NCBI RefSeq assembly: GCF_000143415.4
Contig: NW_003314305.1
Coordinates: 191,325-255,324 of the forward strand
Direction: 5' to 3'
DNA: 64,000 nucleotides
Origin: Selaginella moellendorffii
Taxonomy: Eukaryota; Streptophyta; Lycopodiopsida; Selaginellales; Selaginellaceae
The notes under the pieces are model-generated. The model had not been told where the DNA came from and did not search any database. It saw nothing but the letters and a program-made list of their open reading frames with translations. The stretch's first letter is position 1. Every line of letters begins with the position of its first letter. This document shows positions 1 to 11,785 of this stretch, one piece after another. The position numbers and the translations under genes are program-made.

Positions 1-1431
1 GGCTAAGACGGCAGAGCACGCAGCCAGGCTGGAGATGGCGCCTGATTGTGGATGCCAGGTGGTGGTTAGATTCACCGGTGTGACCAAGGTAAAAGGGGGC
101 ATGGCTTTAGTATAACAAGCTGATATATCAGTGGTACTTGGGGTGTCGGTCATGGGATCGGACACGTGGAGCACTTGGATCAAGTGCAAAGGTTGAATGG
201 CGGGGATGCCATTCTCGGGGTTAGCAAGCCCAAGTCTGAAATAGGACTTATGAAGGTTGTGAGTGAGACTCCTCCAAGTGGTTGGAGGTGTGGTTAAGTG
301 ACTAAAGTAAAATGGAAAATTTAGTCGCTTACATCCTTCTTGGACTCCATCTCGGACTCTATTTCGGTCCATCTCAGGTCCTCTTGTGTCCCTTTTCTAG
401 AGACTCACTTATTGCTCACTTCGTGCTTGTTCCTCAAGCACTTCATTGAGAGTTCCACTCCCGCTCTAAACCTTTCAAGTCGGAGCTTTCAGTCCAAATA
501 TGTTACGCTCGTTTGGCTTTCACTTCAGCCACTACCACGTGGCACCCTTCTGGCTCCACTTTGGGGCCTAGGGATTTTGTGTCTCACAAATTGTTACTTA
601 TCATTCTTGAGATGATGCTCAGTATTTGTATAAATTTCCTACATGTCTCCAAGGGATGGTATTATAGTGGTAAAATGGTTTGAGTGCAGCCACTTGTGTA
701 AATTGGAGCATTCTCTTAACATTTGGACATACTGACAATTATGATGATGTTTTTCAACAATTGCATTGTTTTTGTCAAGGGCCATCTAAGTTAATGATTG
801 AATTAAATATTTATTTCTAGAGTTTGTTTCATGTGAAACAAAATATATCGAAGCGGATCAAGTTGAGAATGTTGTAGTTAACACTTTGTCAAAATCTTAT
901 AGGACTTGTGCATACATTTACTTTAGCCACCTTTAACAATACTCTTAGACAAACACAATATTATAACATGTTGCTTCTTCCACTTTTTACTACATATCCT
1001 TTAGCACCATTTTATGTGGGAGATGGTCTTGTTCCAATAGAGGTTAATGTTATTGTTACTAGTGTTTAGGGACAAGGGCAAGGACATAGTTATAGCTGTG
1101 ATATCTACTATTGAGTATGTGATAAGATTGGCTACGTGTATTGGTGTTATCAGTGTTTTCTAGATTGGTGTCCTTCATTTCTTGGGTAAAGGCTTTGGCA
1201 TTAATAATATCCTATTGGTGCTACTATGGTAAAAAGTCTTGACACAAAGATTCTTTTGAAAAACAAGGAGTCGCACAAGTAGTGGAAAGCCTTTATGTGA
1301 ATAAGTTAGTGACCCTTCCATCCTTCTTTCGAAAGTACTATCAAGGGGTTCACTTAGCACAAGTTCATCTAATGTTTACTTTTTAAGCCTATTTCTATAA
1401 CAAGAGATCTTTTATAATTCTCTTCATATTA
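1..1431. other. No gene recognised; probable decayed retroelement
   Basis: I see no convincing coding region. Short open frames exist but have no recognisable motif and end quickly. Because the protease remnant of a Ty3/gypsy-like element follows directly downstream, this stretch may be the decayed gag side of the same element. I found no long terminal repeat inside the window. Confidence 0.4.
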
Positions 1432-1710
1432 GTTGATATAGGCTCAAGTTTTTCTTTTATTGCTCAACCTATTGCCACATGTTGCCGTTTACAATTGTGT
1501 CGTACTATAAAGCCAATTTTTATTATTTATGGCAACAATTATACACATGTATATGCATGAGATGAGGTGGACCTAGTTATATGTGTGGGAGATCTTGAGC
1601 TTGAACTTCAATTGTTGCAAGTGGTGTCGAGTCAAAATTTTAACCTCATTCTTAGTATGGATTGGTTACAATACAATCATGTTAAATATTATTTTAAAGC
1701 TTCTCCTCAT
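1432..1710 (+). mobile_element. Ty3/gypsy retropepsin remnant
   Basis: One frame reads VDIGSSFSFIAQ from position 1432 and then NLILSMDWLQYN further on. These match two hallmarks of gypsy-type retropepsins: the active-site stretch (family form D[ST]GA followed by xxxFI) and the 'DVILGMDWL' strand. The active site is altered to DIGS, and a TGA stop at 1558-1560 splits the two motifs within the same frame. This is a dead fragment of a plus-strand LTR retrotransposon polyprotein. Confidence 0.7.
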
Positions 1711-2129
1711 TGTTTCATATTTTTTTATATTTTTTCCATTCCTCTCACTTTATTTCCCCTTCATCCCTTTTTTACCTTTGCTTCCATCACTTTTGTCTTT
1801 CCATTACTTCCTACTGTGTTTTCATCTTTCTCCTCTATTCCTTTTCTAGATCCCTCCGATGGTCTTTGTGTTGTAACAGTGAATTGATTCAAGAAGGAGT
1901 ATATTAATCTCTTTAACTTCAACTTATTGTCTTAGGCCAAAATTTCAACACGTCATCCTATTTTAACTAGGGATGCTTGTCCAATCAAAGTTTTTATTCA
2001 GTGTCAGTCACCAAAGGAGATTAAAATTTTATGCGTGAACTTCAAAGAGATATTAGAGAAAGGGTGTTATTCAAAAGTCTCGGAGTTCTTGGGCATGTGA
2101 ACTTCATTTTATGACGAAGTTTTATAAGA

Positions 2130-2290
2130 GTATTCACTTTTGCATTGACTTACGCTTTTCCTCACACTATTAATCTCCTGGATCGTTTAAAGAGATTTTG
2201 TTGGTTCAAATATTTTTCCGCATTTAGTCGAGCTTGGTGGAACAGAGTTCATAACCAAGATCATATGCTAGTGGCAAAATTGAAGCAATA
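2130..2290 (+). mobile_element. Possible reverse-transcriptase remnant of the same element
   Basis: A frame around 2160-2215 reads TINLLDRLKRFCWFK, which resembles the RT stretch '[26 protein letters not shown]' of gypsy elements. It lies downstream of the protease remnant on the same strand, as expected for the gag-protease-RT order. Neighbouring residues are not conserved and stops interrupt the frame, so the call is tentative. Confidence 0.35.
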
Positions 2291-2564
2291 ACAATGAGCA
2301 AAAGCTTGAGTTTCAAGGAGACCATTAGTCTAATAATTTATTATGATTTTTACAAACTCATTCCTTTACACAGGTAAATGCTTGGGCCATAAACTTCTTA
2401 GCTGCATCTCTAGAGCTCAAGCAAATGGTGAAAGCACTTCATTCAGTGGGGATTGAGGTGCCTAGGCTGAAGCATTATGTTACATTACATCTCCACCTTC
2501 AATTTGCAAGTGTATTATATTTGATGATAAAGTCTGCTTTCTTGTGAGATAGCAATGCCGGATC

Positions 2565-2830
2565 AGGTGCTTGGCCGTGAGCTGGCTCCTTTTCAAATTC
2601 TCCATCACCTTGGAAAGGAGTAGGCCACATTGTTGCTTGTTTCTGACACAATGAAGCGCATGCCAAAGTTGATGATGCATGACCTCGATCAAATGTGAAA
2701 GCTGGACTCTCTAATGCTCGCTTGGAGAGTTGCTCCTGGAACGCTTGGGCAACTAGGAGCGCCATGCTCCACTAGACTAGGCACGAGGTGCTCAGCTGTT
2801 ATATAAGACTCTTTGAAGTTAATCGATTTC
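2565..2830. repeat. Dispersed repeat, copy 1 (partner near 18035-18310)
   Basis: This stretch shares several blocks, in the same order and orientation, with 18035-18310: 'cttggccgtgagctggctcc', 'gagtaggccacattgttg', 'caatgaagcg', 'gagttgctcctggaacgctt' and a closing 'tataa/aagactct' block. On the minus strand it can start an 88-codon frame (MALLVAQAFQEQLSK). The other copy has a different, shorter frame. It could be a diverged paralogous gene start or a non-coding repeat. Confidence 0.5.
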
Positions 2831-3245
2831 TGCTAATCCATCAAACTGCAAAACATTAAAAGAAACAAGGAAGAATTGACAACCTGAGAATTCCAGAGAA
2901 TATTTTGTTCTTGAATCTTGTCTAGAAATTTTCTAATATCATCATGATAGTAGGTTTCAAGAGTGTGCCCGTGGAGGAAACTTTGCAACTTTGCTGGAGT
3001 ACTCGCGAATATGCTCAGATTTTGATGTGATAGTTACATCAATTTGTCAAGTGCAGGTGACCGGCCTGGGCATATGCTACAAACATCAGCTTCCATGAGA
3101 CCAAAAACATTCCAAAATAAATCACTTATCATCCATTTTGCCTCGTAGCTGGTCTGTTTGTGGACACAGTATCTTTCACAACGAGCCACTGAGTAGCATA
3201 AGATAGAACAGGTCTTTTGATACCCATTCATGGTAAGCTGTTCAA

Positions 3246-3802
3246 TCAGTGTTCAGCAAGATGGAATTGTGCGTGGGATCTTTTCCAATGTCCTCTCAGC
3301 TCCTCAAAGATAATTTCACATATGCCATTAACAATAATTTTGTCAAATATATGTGAAGGAAGAACAGTTAGAACCAAGCATAGTACGGAAGGCTGTAAAT
3401 CCACCTTCTGTGCTTCTGGACAAGCTTCTCGATAGAGATGCCTATTCTCGGCATAAGCTCTTGCCAGTTTTTCCTGTACACAGCCTGGAAGGCTGCAAAT
3501 TCGGCCATCAGCTCGCTTCCGCATGAGACTCGGCAGGCGGGTGAGCACTCTGCCCTCGCGATCACAGAAATGGTACACAGCTCTTGCTCGTACATAAACG
3601 AAGGATTGTCTACCATCGCAGAGCATCGGTATGGCATCTGTCTGGTATGGGTGCTTTCCGCGCTCGAGGCCAAGAGCAAGATCCAGCTGAAGAAGGAGTT
3701 GTCGATCAGCACACAAACCCAGCGCGACAAGTCCTTCTTGAGCCAGCACTCGCGGAGGAACTTGGTCTTGAAGATGGCACTCAGTGTCTTGTAGCCGCTC
3801 AC
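3246..3802 (-). CDS. Unassigned minus-strand coding region (uncertain frame)
   Basis: Two overlapping minus-strand frames are open here. One gives 144 residues starting MSGYKTLSAIFKTKFLREC (3802 to 3368). The other gives 167 residues including GRQSFVYVRARAVYHFCDREG (3749 to 3246). Long open frames on the minus strand suggest former or present coding capacity, but I recognise no domain and cannot tell which frame is used. The repeat at 2565-2830 lies just downstream on this strand. It may be a lineage-specific gene or a relic of one. Confidence 0.3.
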
Positions 3803-3949
3803 AACGTCGTGTTCGTGATCAATATCACTGTTAATAAGAGGTGGGGAGATTGGTTACAAATCAGTTGCTCTTTCCATGATCAAGGGCAAGTCTACGTTTC
3901 CAAGCTGGTTTCCAAGAGGTCCAAGAATCGGGAAATCTTGTACTAGGGC

Positions 3950-4390
3950 TGGATCGGAAGGCTCCTATTGATGGAAATAGATTAACGGTTAGATTTAAAA
4001 GATTAATTGGAATATGCGGTAGATCTGATAAGTCCGGGGTGCTTGGGCATGAGGACCCAAGTTATGCTCTCGCCAGCACTCTCAAGACGAGTGCCTCGAG
4101 TGATGTCCTTTTCTCTCACCAAGGATCCTGAGTGACTTTTGATCACTTTTTCACGGAAAGTGTTACAATTTGACCGTAAAGATGGTCAAATCATCATACT
4201 CATATATTTAAACGAAAGAGCCCGTATAATAATGGCATATACTGGCAACACTTATTCTGGGCATATGCCAAAATCTAACAGCTGAGATTAAACAATGGGG
4301 AGTCGTGACTTTTGGGATCATAAAAAATTTCAATTGTCTTTTAGGGCGCGTGACCATGAGGAGAGAGCATCGATCATCGCTAGCAGGAAG

Positions 4391-4424
<34 letters not shown>

Positions 4425-5490
4425 CCTCTGTGTATGTGTGTGTGTTTGATGAGGTCTTCATTGCAGAGCACCTCAGTAGTTGATTTCGGATCATACTTTC
4501 CTGGTGGACCATTCAAAGAACCATGGAACGATTTAGAAGGCTACAGTCAGCTGTACGTGAAGAACTGAAGCTGCCACTGGTTGGTTCATTCTCGAGTTCA
4601 AAAGCACAGGATACCGTGGTTAAATATCATCTGGTAAAAGAGTCTTGATCCCCCTATCATCGTCCCTGTGATTCTAACTTGAGATGTTCCAGGATGACCA
4701 AGATATTCCGGCCAATCGCAGCAACGGTGACATCGAGCCTGGCGAGGGACCAAAAACCTCCTACCAAAAGCCGCAACCTACATTTGTTCCTTATCCAACA
4801 CCTTTGAGTGATTTCCTTTGATTTAGACACTAGAAAAAACTTTAACGCGTTCGTTTTGGACAGCTCCGGAAGAAGTCCTGGGAACGGCACTGGATAACAA
4901 TCCTAAGCGGCTGAAAGTCCCAGCCTATTCCAACGAGGTTGTGTTTGTTTCTCCGTTTGCAAAGGTTTGAGAGGCTCACGGCTTTCTCTGTGTCGCCATA
5001 GTTGTGCTCGATGATCAGCGAGAACAGGCTCGATGCCTTCCAGACTTACGCGGGGAACAAATCCGCCGGCATCCGCCTGCGCAGGTGCATTCGGTAGATT
5101 GACGTGCTCTGCTCGGAAATGCGACGAGGATTGGGAGTGAAAGGCGAAGAGGCTCTGATGGAGGGCACGACAGGGACGACGTCTTGGACAACGAGGGGAT
5201 TCACGTTGTCATCGACGACTAGAATCAAGGTTCTTCACTCTCTTGCTCATCGCTATTCTTTTTTCGAGTCTCTCAAGTCCCTGTTTGTTCCAGGTTCTTG
5301 AGGCTGGAACCACGACTAGAATCAAGGTTTTTCACTCTCTTGCTCTTTGCTATTCTCTTTCGAGGCTTAAAGTTCCTGTTTGTTCCAGGTGCTCGAGGCT
5401 GGAACCAAGAGAAAAAATAGAAATTTTCGTCCACGGTTCACTTCCTTGTTCTTCAGTTGTGTTTTTAATGCATTGAGAGGGATTTCTATT
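3950..5490. other. Spacer with a (TG)n tract; no gene recognised
   Basis: Contains a short inverted repeat (TTTGACC...GGTCAAA near 4170-4195) and a TG dinucleotide run at 4396-4424. Two similar phrases, 'ctagaatcaaggtt' with 'cactctcttgctc' and 'gttccaggt', recur at about 5219-5300 and 5315-5400. They form a local duplication of about 95 bp just upstream of the kelch pseudogene. No coding exon could be supported. Confidence 0.45.
4396..4424. repeat. (TG)n microsatellite
   Basis: About 14 consecutive TG units, followed by imperfect TG-rich sequence to about 4447. Confidence 0.9.
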
Positions 5491-5499
5491 TTGCAGCGC

Positions 5500-6957
5500 T
5501 ATAAACCCGATCCAGCAATCAGCTCCAGCAGCAGCCGCTGGGGTGCAAATTGGGCCACACCTGCAATGTGGTCAAGAATCTCATCTACATTTTCGGTGGC
5601 TGCGGCCGGGACGAGTGCCAGACCAACGATGTTCACGTCTTTGACATTGGTATAAGTTTCATCTTCTGGGTTTTCCGGAAATATGGTTTTGATCATGTTT
5701 TGGTGGGATCGCGCAGGGACGTACATCTGGAGCAAGCCTGTGATGAAAGGAACGCACCCTTCTCCTCGGGACAGCCACAGCTCCACGGCCGTCGGGTCTA
5801 AGCTCTATGTGTTTGGTGGTACCGATGGAACCAGCCCGCTAGACGATCTCTTTGTTTTGGATACTGGTAAGCGAGTTCTATCGATTTTTTTTTCTTGTTC
5901 TTATCATCCGATGCAGCTACCAACACCTGGGGGAAACCCGACGTTTTTGGTGATGTTCCTGCTCCGAGAGAAGGACATAGCGCATCTCTTGTGGGAAATC
6001 CAGCGATCCCTCAGAGGAGTACTACAACGACCTCCATGTTTTGAACACGAGTAATATCCTGTTATCTTTCCTGGTTTTCTTCTAAACTCTTTTTTTTCCT
6101 GTAGATACTTTTGTCTGGAAGAAGATTTCTACCACTGGAGTCTCGCCTATACCTGCTCTTCCTATAAGAACTGTTGCATTGTCATGGGTGGTGAGGACGG
6201 TGGTAATGCCTATCTATACGACGTTCATATTCTGGACACAGGTACATACATTGTGCTGGTTTTAAACTTGCGAATTCATTTGTGTTCCAGAAACAATGGC
6301 ATGGCAGGAGGTAAAGACGACTGGTGCCGAGCTGATGCCAAGAGCCGGTGAACGTAGAGCGAGGCATATTATTCTTCTATGGGGGATGTAACGAAGAGCT
6401 TGAAGCTCTGGATGACATGTATTTCCTCGACACAGGTTGGCTTCTTCTTTTATTGACATTGCTGCTGACAATATGGTTGCCATTTTTCTGTGAAAAGATG
6501 CTGAGGGAGAAAGATCCATCAGAACCAAAGCTATCCATGCGTAAGGAACTTAAGAGACGGCGGCAAGAGTATCATGCCACACCATTCGTGCTAGACAAGC
6601 AACGGGATGCGGACAAGAGCTTGGTTTCATCTCACGGAGGTATCTGCAGAAAACCTTGGACCTCTCCAAATTTTCCCTGTCAAACTCATGCTACAGAGTT
6701 TCAAGCTCACGTTCAGCTGCTAGGCGAGAAGATGTTCGAGGCTAGAGTAAGCAACGTATTCAACTACGGATACACGCTAGATGCCTCCATCGATGGGAAG
6801 CTCTTCCGTGGGCTGCTCTTCTCGTACAAGCCTGGCTTTGCTCAGGCAGTGCAATCTTACATCCTCAGTTACTCTCTAATGCCAGGAAGGAAAACATCAC
6901 AGGAGGAAACCACAGGACAAATTGTAATAAAGAATGCAAGCCTTATAGAGAACTACT
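5500..6957 (+). pseudogene. Kelch-repeat protein, broken in three blades
   Basis: At least five exons encode kelch blades joined by short phase-1 introns: about 5500-5649, 5717-5866, 5917-6050, 6105-6241 and 6291-6435. Recognisable strands are LIYIFGGCGRDE, KLYVFGGTDG, CCIVMGGEDG and ILFFYGGCNEELEALDD, each followed by a DxHVLDT-type strand. In the blades near 5990, 6150 and 6350 the reading frame jumps and several residues are missing. For example, HSASLVG runs straight into GKSSDPSEEYYNDLHVL of another frame. A C-terminal open stretch (about 6498-6957) includes ARVSNVFNYGYTLDASIDGK and ends before a TAA. Kelch propellers usually mediate protein-protein contacts. With three frame breaks it probably makes no full propeller. 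An assembly error is the alternative explanation. Confidence 0.75.
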
Positions 6958-6959
6958 AA

Positions 6960-7822
6960 CATTTTACAATGAATGGCATATCTCCATTTTTTTGGTTTCA
7001 AAGAGATTCTTTTTTTTTTTTACCTGCATATCATTGTGTAAAATTTTAACTTCAATGACATGCAGTAAAGCCTTGGTCAAAAGGCCGTAGTAAAGGCCAA
7101 CCGAGCAAAGAGGAGTTCAAAGAAACCATGGATATCCATACTTGCTCTTCCTATAATTATTAAAGTTTCACAAAGTCTTTATTACACAGCCTCACCTTTT
7201 TATTGTTCTTCTGGGTTTCTTCTTTGTCTACACAATACAAAAGATTGTTTTTGGTTTGCTTAAGCAAACCTATAGGGGGACTGGGATGGTAGTGAATATA
7301 CCTAGAATATGCTTGGATATTCTGGGATATTCTACCATCTAACGGTTGGTATTCATTTAGATTAATCTGGTATTTATAATTTATAAACATGTTTATAATT
7401 TATAAACTTTCCTAAACCCTTTCTAGTATATTCTTTTTTATTCTATTATCTAATGGTTGATATGCAATAAGATTAATCTTGTGTTTATAAATTACTAACA
7501 TGCTTATGATTATAAACTTTATTTAATCAATTAGATTAATAAGTAATAATAAAACTACCATTAAACAAACCAAGCGTTGCTACATGCAACGCATAGCAAT
7601 TTGTTTTTTAGTAATGTACTTTTTTTTGTTAGTTTACCTTCTTTATAATCTTCTGTGAACACAGACGTGAAAAGGTGATACACTGCTAGAATCCTTCCTA
7701 ATCGACTCTCTTTTGCAGAGTGGGTGCTAATACATGGTCCCTACTTTACACTTCTATAATGCAAAAGCTACAGGCTTGCCACAAAGAGGGGTATAAACTG
7801 GTGAAGTGCAATGATTTCCCTC
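6960..7822. other. AT-rich spacer with a hairpin
   Basis: No gene. The part at 7280-7560 resembles the AT-rich spacers at 47470-47700 and 56940-57170: shared phrases are 'atattctaccatctaa', 'tttataatttataaac' and 'agattaatct'. This suggests a common dispersed element. A perfect 7-bp stem hairpin, GCGTTGC-TACAT-GCAACGC, lies near 7574-7592. Confidence 0.5.
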
Positions 7823-8235
7823 CTCGGAAACGGTAGTGTGGTTGCTCTAGGACCTGACTGTAAGCCTGTCAAATACTTTTTCTTTGGCGTTACATGAATG
7901 GTTTGTCTCAAGGTGGTAGCAGTGAATCCACTTGGAGGAATCCGCACAGCCGTGGAGAGAACACTTCAGGCTGGAGTCATCCCGAGGAAAGGATATCTGC
8001 ATGGGACGTAGTGGCAGGGTAAGAGATAACAGATGAGAAACTGAAATGCAGTTTTTGTTTTTGGATTCACAGGTACACATCCTCGGCTGTGTATGCAGCT
8101 GCATTGGAGGATTCGCTGACGCCAGGAAAGTTTGCTGACTTTGTGGTGTTGTCCGAGTCTCCTTTTGGACAGGGCACGGGCATTTTTCCTCCAGTGGTTG
8201 TGTTCGTTGGTGGAAATTTTGCCTTCCCTTCTTAA
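7823..8235 (+). pseudogene. Amidohydrolase family 3 (LAF3/YtcJ-like), C-terminal fragment
   Basis: Three pieces match the C-terminal part of metal-dependent amidohydrolases of the plant LAF3 type: LGNGSVVALGPD (7823-7859), NPLGGIRTAVERTLQAGVIP (about 7925-7990) and YTSSAVYAAALEDSLTPGK followed by FADFVVLSESPF (8074-8160), ending at TAA 8233-8235. Plausible introns separate them. The segment usually joining the second and third pieces (the 'EEALRA' helix) is missing, and the whole N-terminal metal-binding half is absent. It is therefore a truncated copy. The kinase fragment starts about 40 bp later on the same strand. Confidence 0.75.
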
Positions 8236-8275
8236 GGCGTTATTCCATAATTATTTGGTCTTTTAAATATAGCAT

Positions 8276-8590
8276 ATTTGCGAGAAGATTGGTGAGGAGA
8301 AAGCAGCCAGAATCATCAAGCAGCTGGTAAAGACCTTCAAAGAGATTTATTTGAGGGGCGTGGTTCACCAGAATCTCAAGCTCGACAACATTCTTTCCAA
8401 GCTAAACATGCATGACAAGTGGTGATCAGCACCTTTAGGAGATATCACAACAGCGAAGTACATGGCAGCTGAGGTGGTGGAGAACAAGGATTGGAGCTCT
8501 ACATGGTAGCCATCGAAATGTGGGGGCTAGGAGCAATTTTATACAAGACGCTGGGAAAGGGAGGATACCAGCCAATGGTTTTCTTTTTTG
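8276..8590 (+). pseudogene. Serine/threonine protein kinase fragment
   Basis: From 8276 a frame reads AARIIKQLVKTFKEIYLRG and then VVHQNLKLDNILS, which is the alphaE helix and catalytic loop of a protein kinase. The HRD motif is changed to HQN, so the catalytic aspartate is lost. The frame stops at 8423-8425. Further on, in broken frames, are AKYMAAEVVENKDWSS (activation-segment end; APE changed to AAE) and IEMWGLGAILYKTL (the 'VDIWGLGAILY' helix F). The ATP-binding lobe and DFG are absent. It is a clear pseudogene fragment, probably of a CAMK/CDPK-like kinase. Confidence 0.8.
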
Positions 8591-8711
8591 TATTCTCCGG
8601 ACATCAACATCTCTTATGTCTATGGCTGGAAAACATTTTCAGTGGCTGCCGAGAACAACTGCAGAATGAAAACAAGTTGGAACGAAAAGGAAAACGAGGG
8701 AGTTGAAATGT

Positions 8712-11381
8712 AAAGAAAGAATTGTAAAACGTTTATTGATATATAAATAAAGATCAAAGTTGAATCGAGATCTTTCACTAATCATCCAATATATTCAAAC
8801 AAAAGAGCCTCATTGATCATTGCAGTAGGTTTCCCTAATTTTATATATATAAAATATTGGAAGTTTCAAACCAAATAATGAAAAATATGCAGCTTATTCA
8901 CAATGAAATATTTTAGATACTGCTCAAGCAACGGAGATAAAAATAAAAAAACAAACACAATTCTAAATCCAATGAGCAACTAATGGGTGGTCTTGATAAA
9001 TTATTAAAAGAGATAAATCCCTATGCTAATGCATTCACAATATTGTAAGAAATAGAGAATGAAGTGTTAAAATTAACAAAATTTCAAAGAGGCATAAGTG
9101 ATATTGTAATACATATAAAAGGCAATTAGACAACTGATCCAAGATAATATAATGCACTAGGTTCAAATGATTTTAAACATTTAGTTGTACAAAGATGGTA
9201 TTCATTGATGAATTTTTTTATTATGTCTACTATTTACGATATATTTAAAACAAAAAATATGTTCAATATGTTTAAACATGTATTATCAAATCAATCATAT
9301 ACTCTTTCTTCTATAGAATAAAAACTTTATAGAACAAAGAGTATCTGATTAATTCAATGCTACATTATTAAAATTAAACATAATTTTTTTTACAAAGATG
9401 GTATATAGTACACACAATAAAAGATATACTATAAAGTTAAAAGTAAATAAAGTAGTGACTATAGAAATGATATATTTTATAACTTAAAATAGAAGAGTTG
9501 AATAGCTCCAGCTATTATATCTTGTAAATAAGTTAAACTTTTATCATAATCTTATGATTTTTAACTTTATGATATTGCACAAATATGAGACTATATCTGA
9601 GCTAATAGAAAACTCAATATGAGTAGATTCATTGATGAATGTCTGTTATTTACAATAATAATTTGTGCATTGATACATGGAAAACAGATACATAAAATAT
9701 CTTAAAAAATGTGATTCATCACCACTTAAAATTTTAATTTTAATAAAGCAATCAATGGACCATTTTTTTATTTTCTGATATGTTATGGTTTTAGGAACAA
9801 AACAATATTATGAACCATAAATACCATAATATCAGGATAAAAACATAACTTTCATTGAAAGATTTTAGCCTCAATTTAAATTTATATAAAAATAAATTAA
9901 ACATAAAGGTAAGAATCTTAATTCATTTTAGCATTCTCTCTATATAAAAACATATACACAAAGAATCTTAATGATATAAAATATAATACCTTAACCTTTA
10001 GATAGTACTTCTAAAAAGCATAAATGTAAATATTATGAAGGGAGAGGATATCAAATACAAATATGGAAAAAATAATTCTAAAAAAAATATAATGTAATTT
10101 TAAGGAATCTTTTTAAATAAATTTTAAAAATTACTAAATATAATAAAAGAAAAAATAAAATATCTAAATTATAATATAAAAAAGTAATTTCTATAAAAAT
10201 ATGATATTTTCTAATTTAAAATAGAGGAGTTAATAGTTCTAGATATTTGTTGTGTAAAATATTTTCTTATTAGTAAACTTATGGTTGGCTTAGATGTAGT
10301 CTAAGATTTATATAATATCATAAATTTTCTACCATTTTATCCTACATTGCATTTATACATGAAAAACATAATAAGGTATAAATATGACTGAGACAACATT
10401 AATGGACCATATACAGAATTTTAATTATATGATATTAAACCTATCTATATACCATTCATGAATTTTCTGATATATTATAGCTCTAGCATAAAGAAAAGAT
10501 TATATATCATCAAACCCTACTCTACCCCAGTATAGAGTAAAAAATTACCATTCATTTATCATCATAAAGTTTCAGCATTCATAACAGTGTTATAAAGCCT
10601 TAATTTTAAATATAAAAACATGAATATAAATAAATAATAATATTATTGCAGATTTATAAAAATAAATACAGAAATAATGTTTATGATATATAATAGAATA
10701 CTTTCTATTTTAAATATTACTCTCAAAATACATGAATATAAATATTAGGTAAAAAGAGAATATCAATGATAAATACGTAAAATATTAAAAGTTTTTAAAT
10801 GAAAATATAACACATAAAGCTAACGTCTGTCACTTATTATTTTGCAATTCCAAAACTTTCAGTCTGAAATGATGAAAAGAGAAACTCCATAACAATGTTT
10901 ATATTTTTTAAATTTAAAAGATTTATGCACTTTAAGTGAGTTTTTTAATATATATTAAATATATTTTTAACATCATTATAATTTAGTGTACCTATGTAAC
11001 ACATACTTTATTAAGAGAAAAAATTATATAGTTTAATAAATTATCAAATAATAAGATTTTTATTAATTATATAGAGATTTCAAATAAAAGAAAAAATTAG
11101 TTAATAAAAAAATGACTCATCTGGCCATGGGATCCCACAGTGAGAAATTCGATTTATAGAATATCCAAGACTTCAGTCAACAATCAGAATTTTAAATATA
11201 ATATAATGTACTGAGTTATATTTATTATGTTATGATGTTTGTTGGTGATGGAGTCAATTGTAGAAGATATTCTTAATATGTTATGTTTAACTATATATCT
11301 TATAATTATGATTATGTTAAAAATTACAAATACGCTTACAACTCTTTGAAATTATTAAAATATCAGAAATAAACACAATGC
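8712..11381. other. 2.7 kb AT-rich block without genes
   Basis: Extremely AT-rich, with short A/T runs and many stops in all frames. I see no coding signal, tRNA or tandem array. It sits between the kinase fragment and a Helitron-like 3' terminus, so it may be the body of a non-autonomous Helitron. Confidence 0.6.
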
Positions 11382-11408
11382 TCCCAGCGTAGCTGGGACT
11401 TTTGCTAG
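11382..11408 (+). mobile_element. Helitron-like 3' terminus (hairpin + CTAG)
   Basis: A perfect 7-bp stem with a 3-nt loop, TCCCAGC-GTA-GCTGGGA (11382-11398), is followed after 6 nt by CTAG (11405-11408) and then T. Plant Helitrons end in a short GC-rich hairpin a few bases before CTRR and insert between A and T, so the arrangement fits well. The hairpin stands out because the 2.7 kb before it is almost pure AT. I could not identify the matching 5' TC end. Confidence 0.6.
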
Positions 11409-11785
11409 TACTCCCTTATTTAAATGTGCTATTGGCATATGGCATCTGGCGTCTTTTATTCCATTTTTAGAATATTATTTCTGAATATGCTTATCAATAC
11501 CCCGCGTGCAATTCAAAGCCATCAAATAGATGGCAAAGATCAGGTGCCAAAAGGGTGGCAACGCTTCAATTTTGATTTTAATGTCGCTCCAAATCAAGTG
11601 AAATTTCTTAGGGCAATCGGGCAGATTGTAAGCGCTCTGTGTGTGTGTGTGTGTCAAGGATGTGTCAAGGACATGTCAAGGATGTGTCCAAGCTTGCTAA
11701 GGGCAACATGCTGCTTGCGCTATTGGTGAACAACCGATCAAGGTAGATTGAAAATTCTTTACTTTTTTCTGAAGACAATTTGCAG

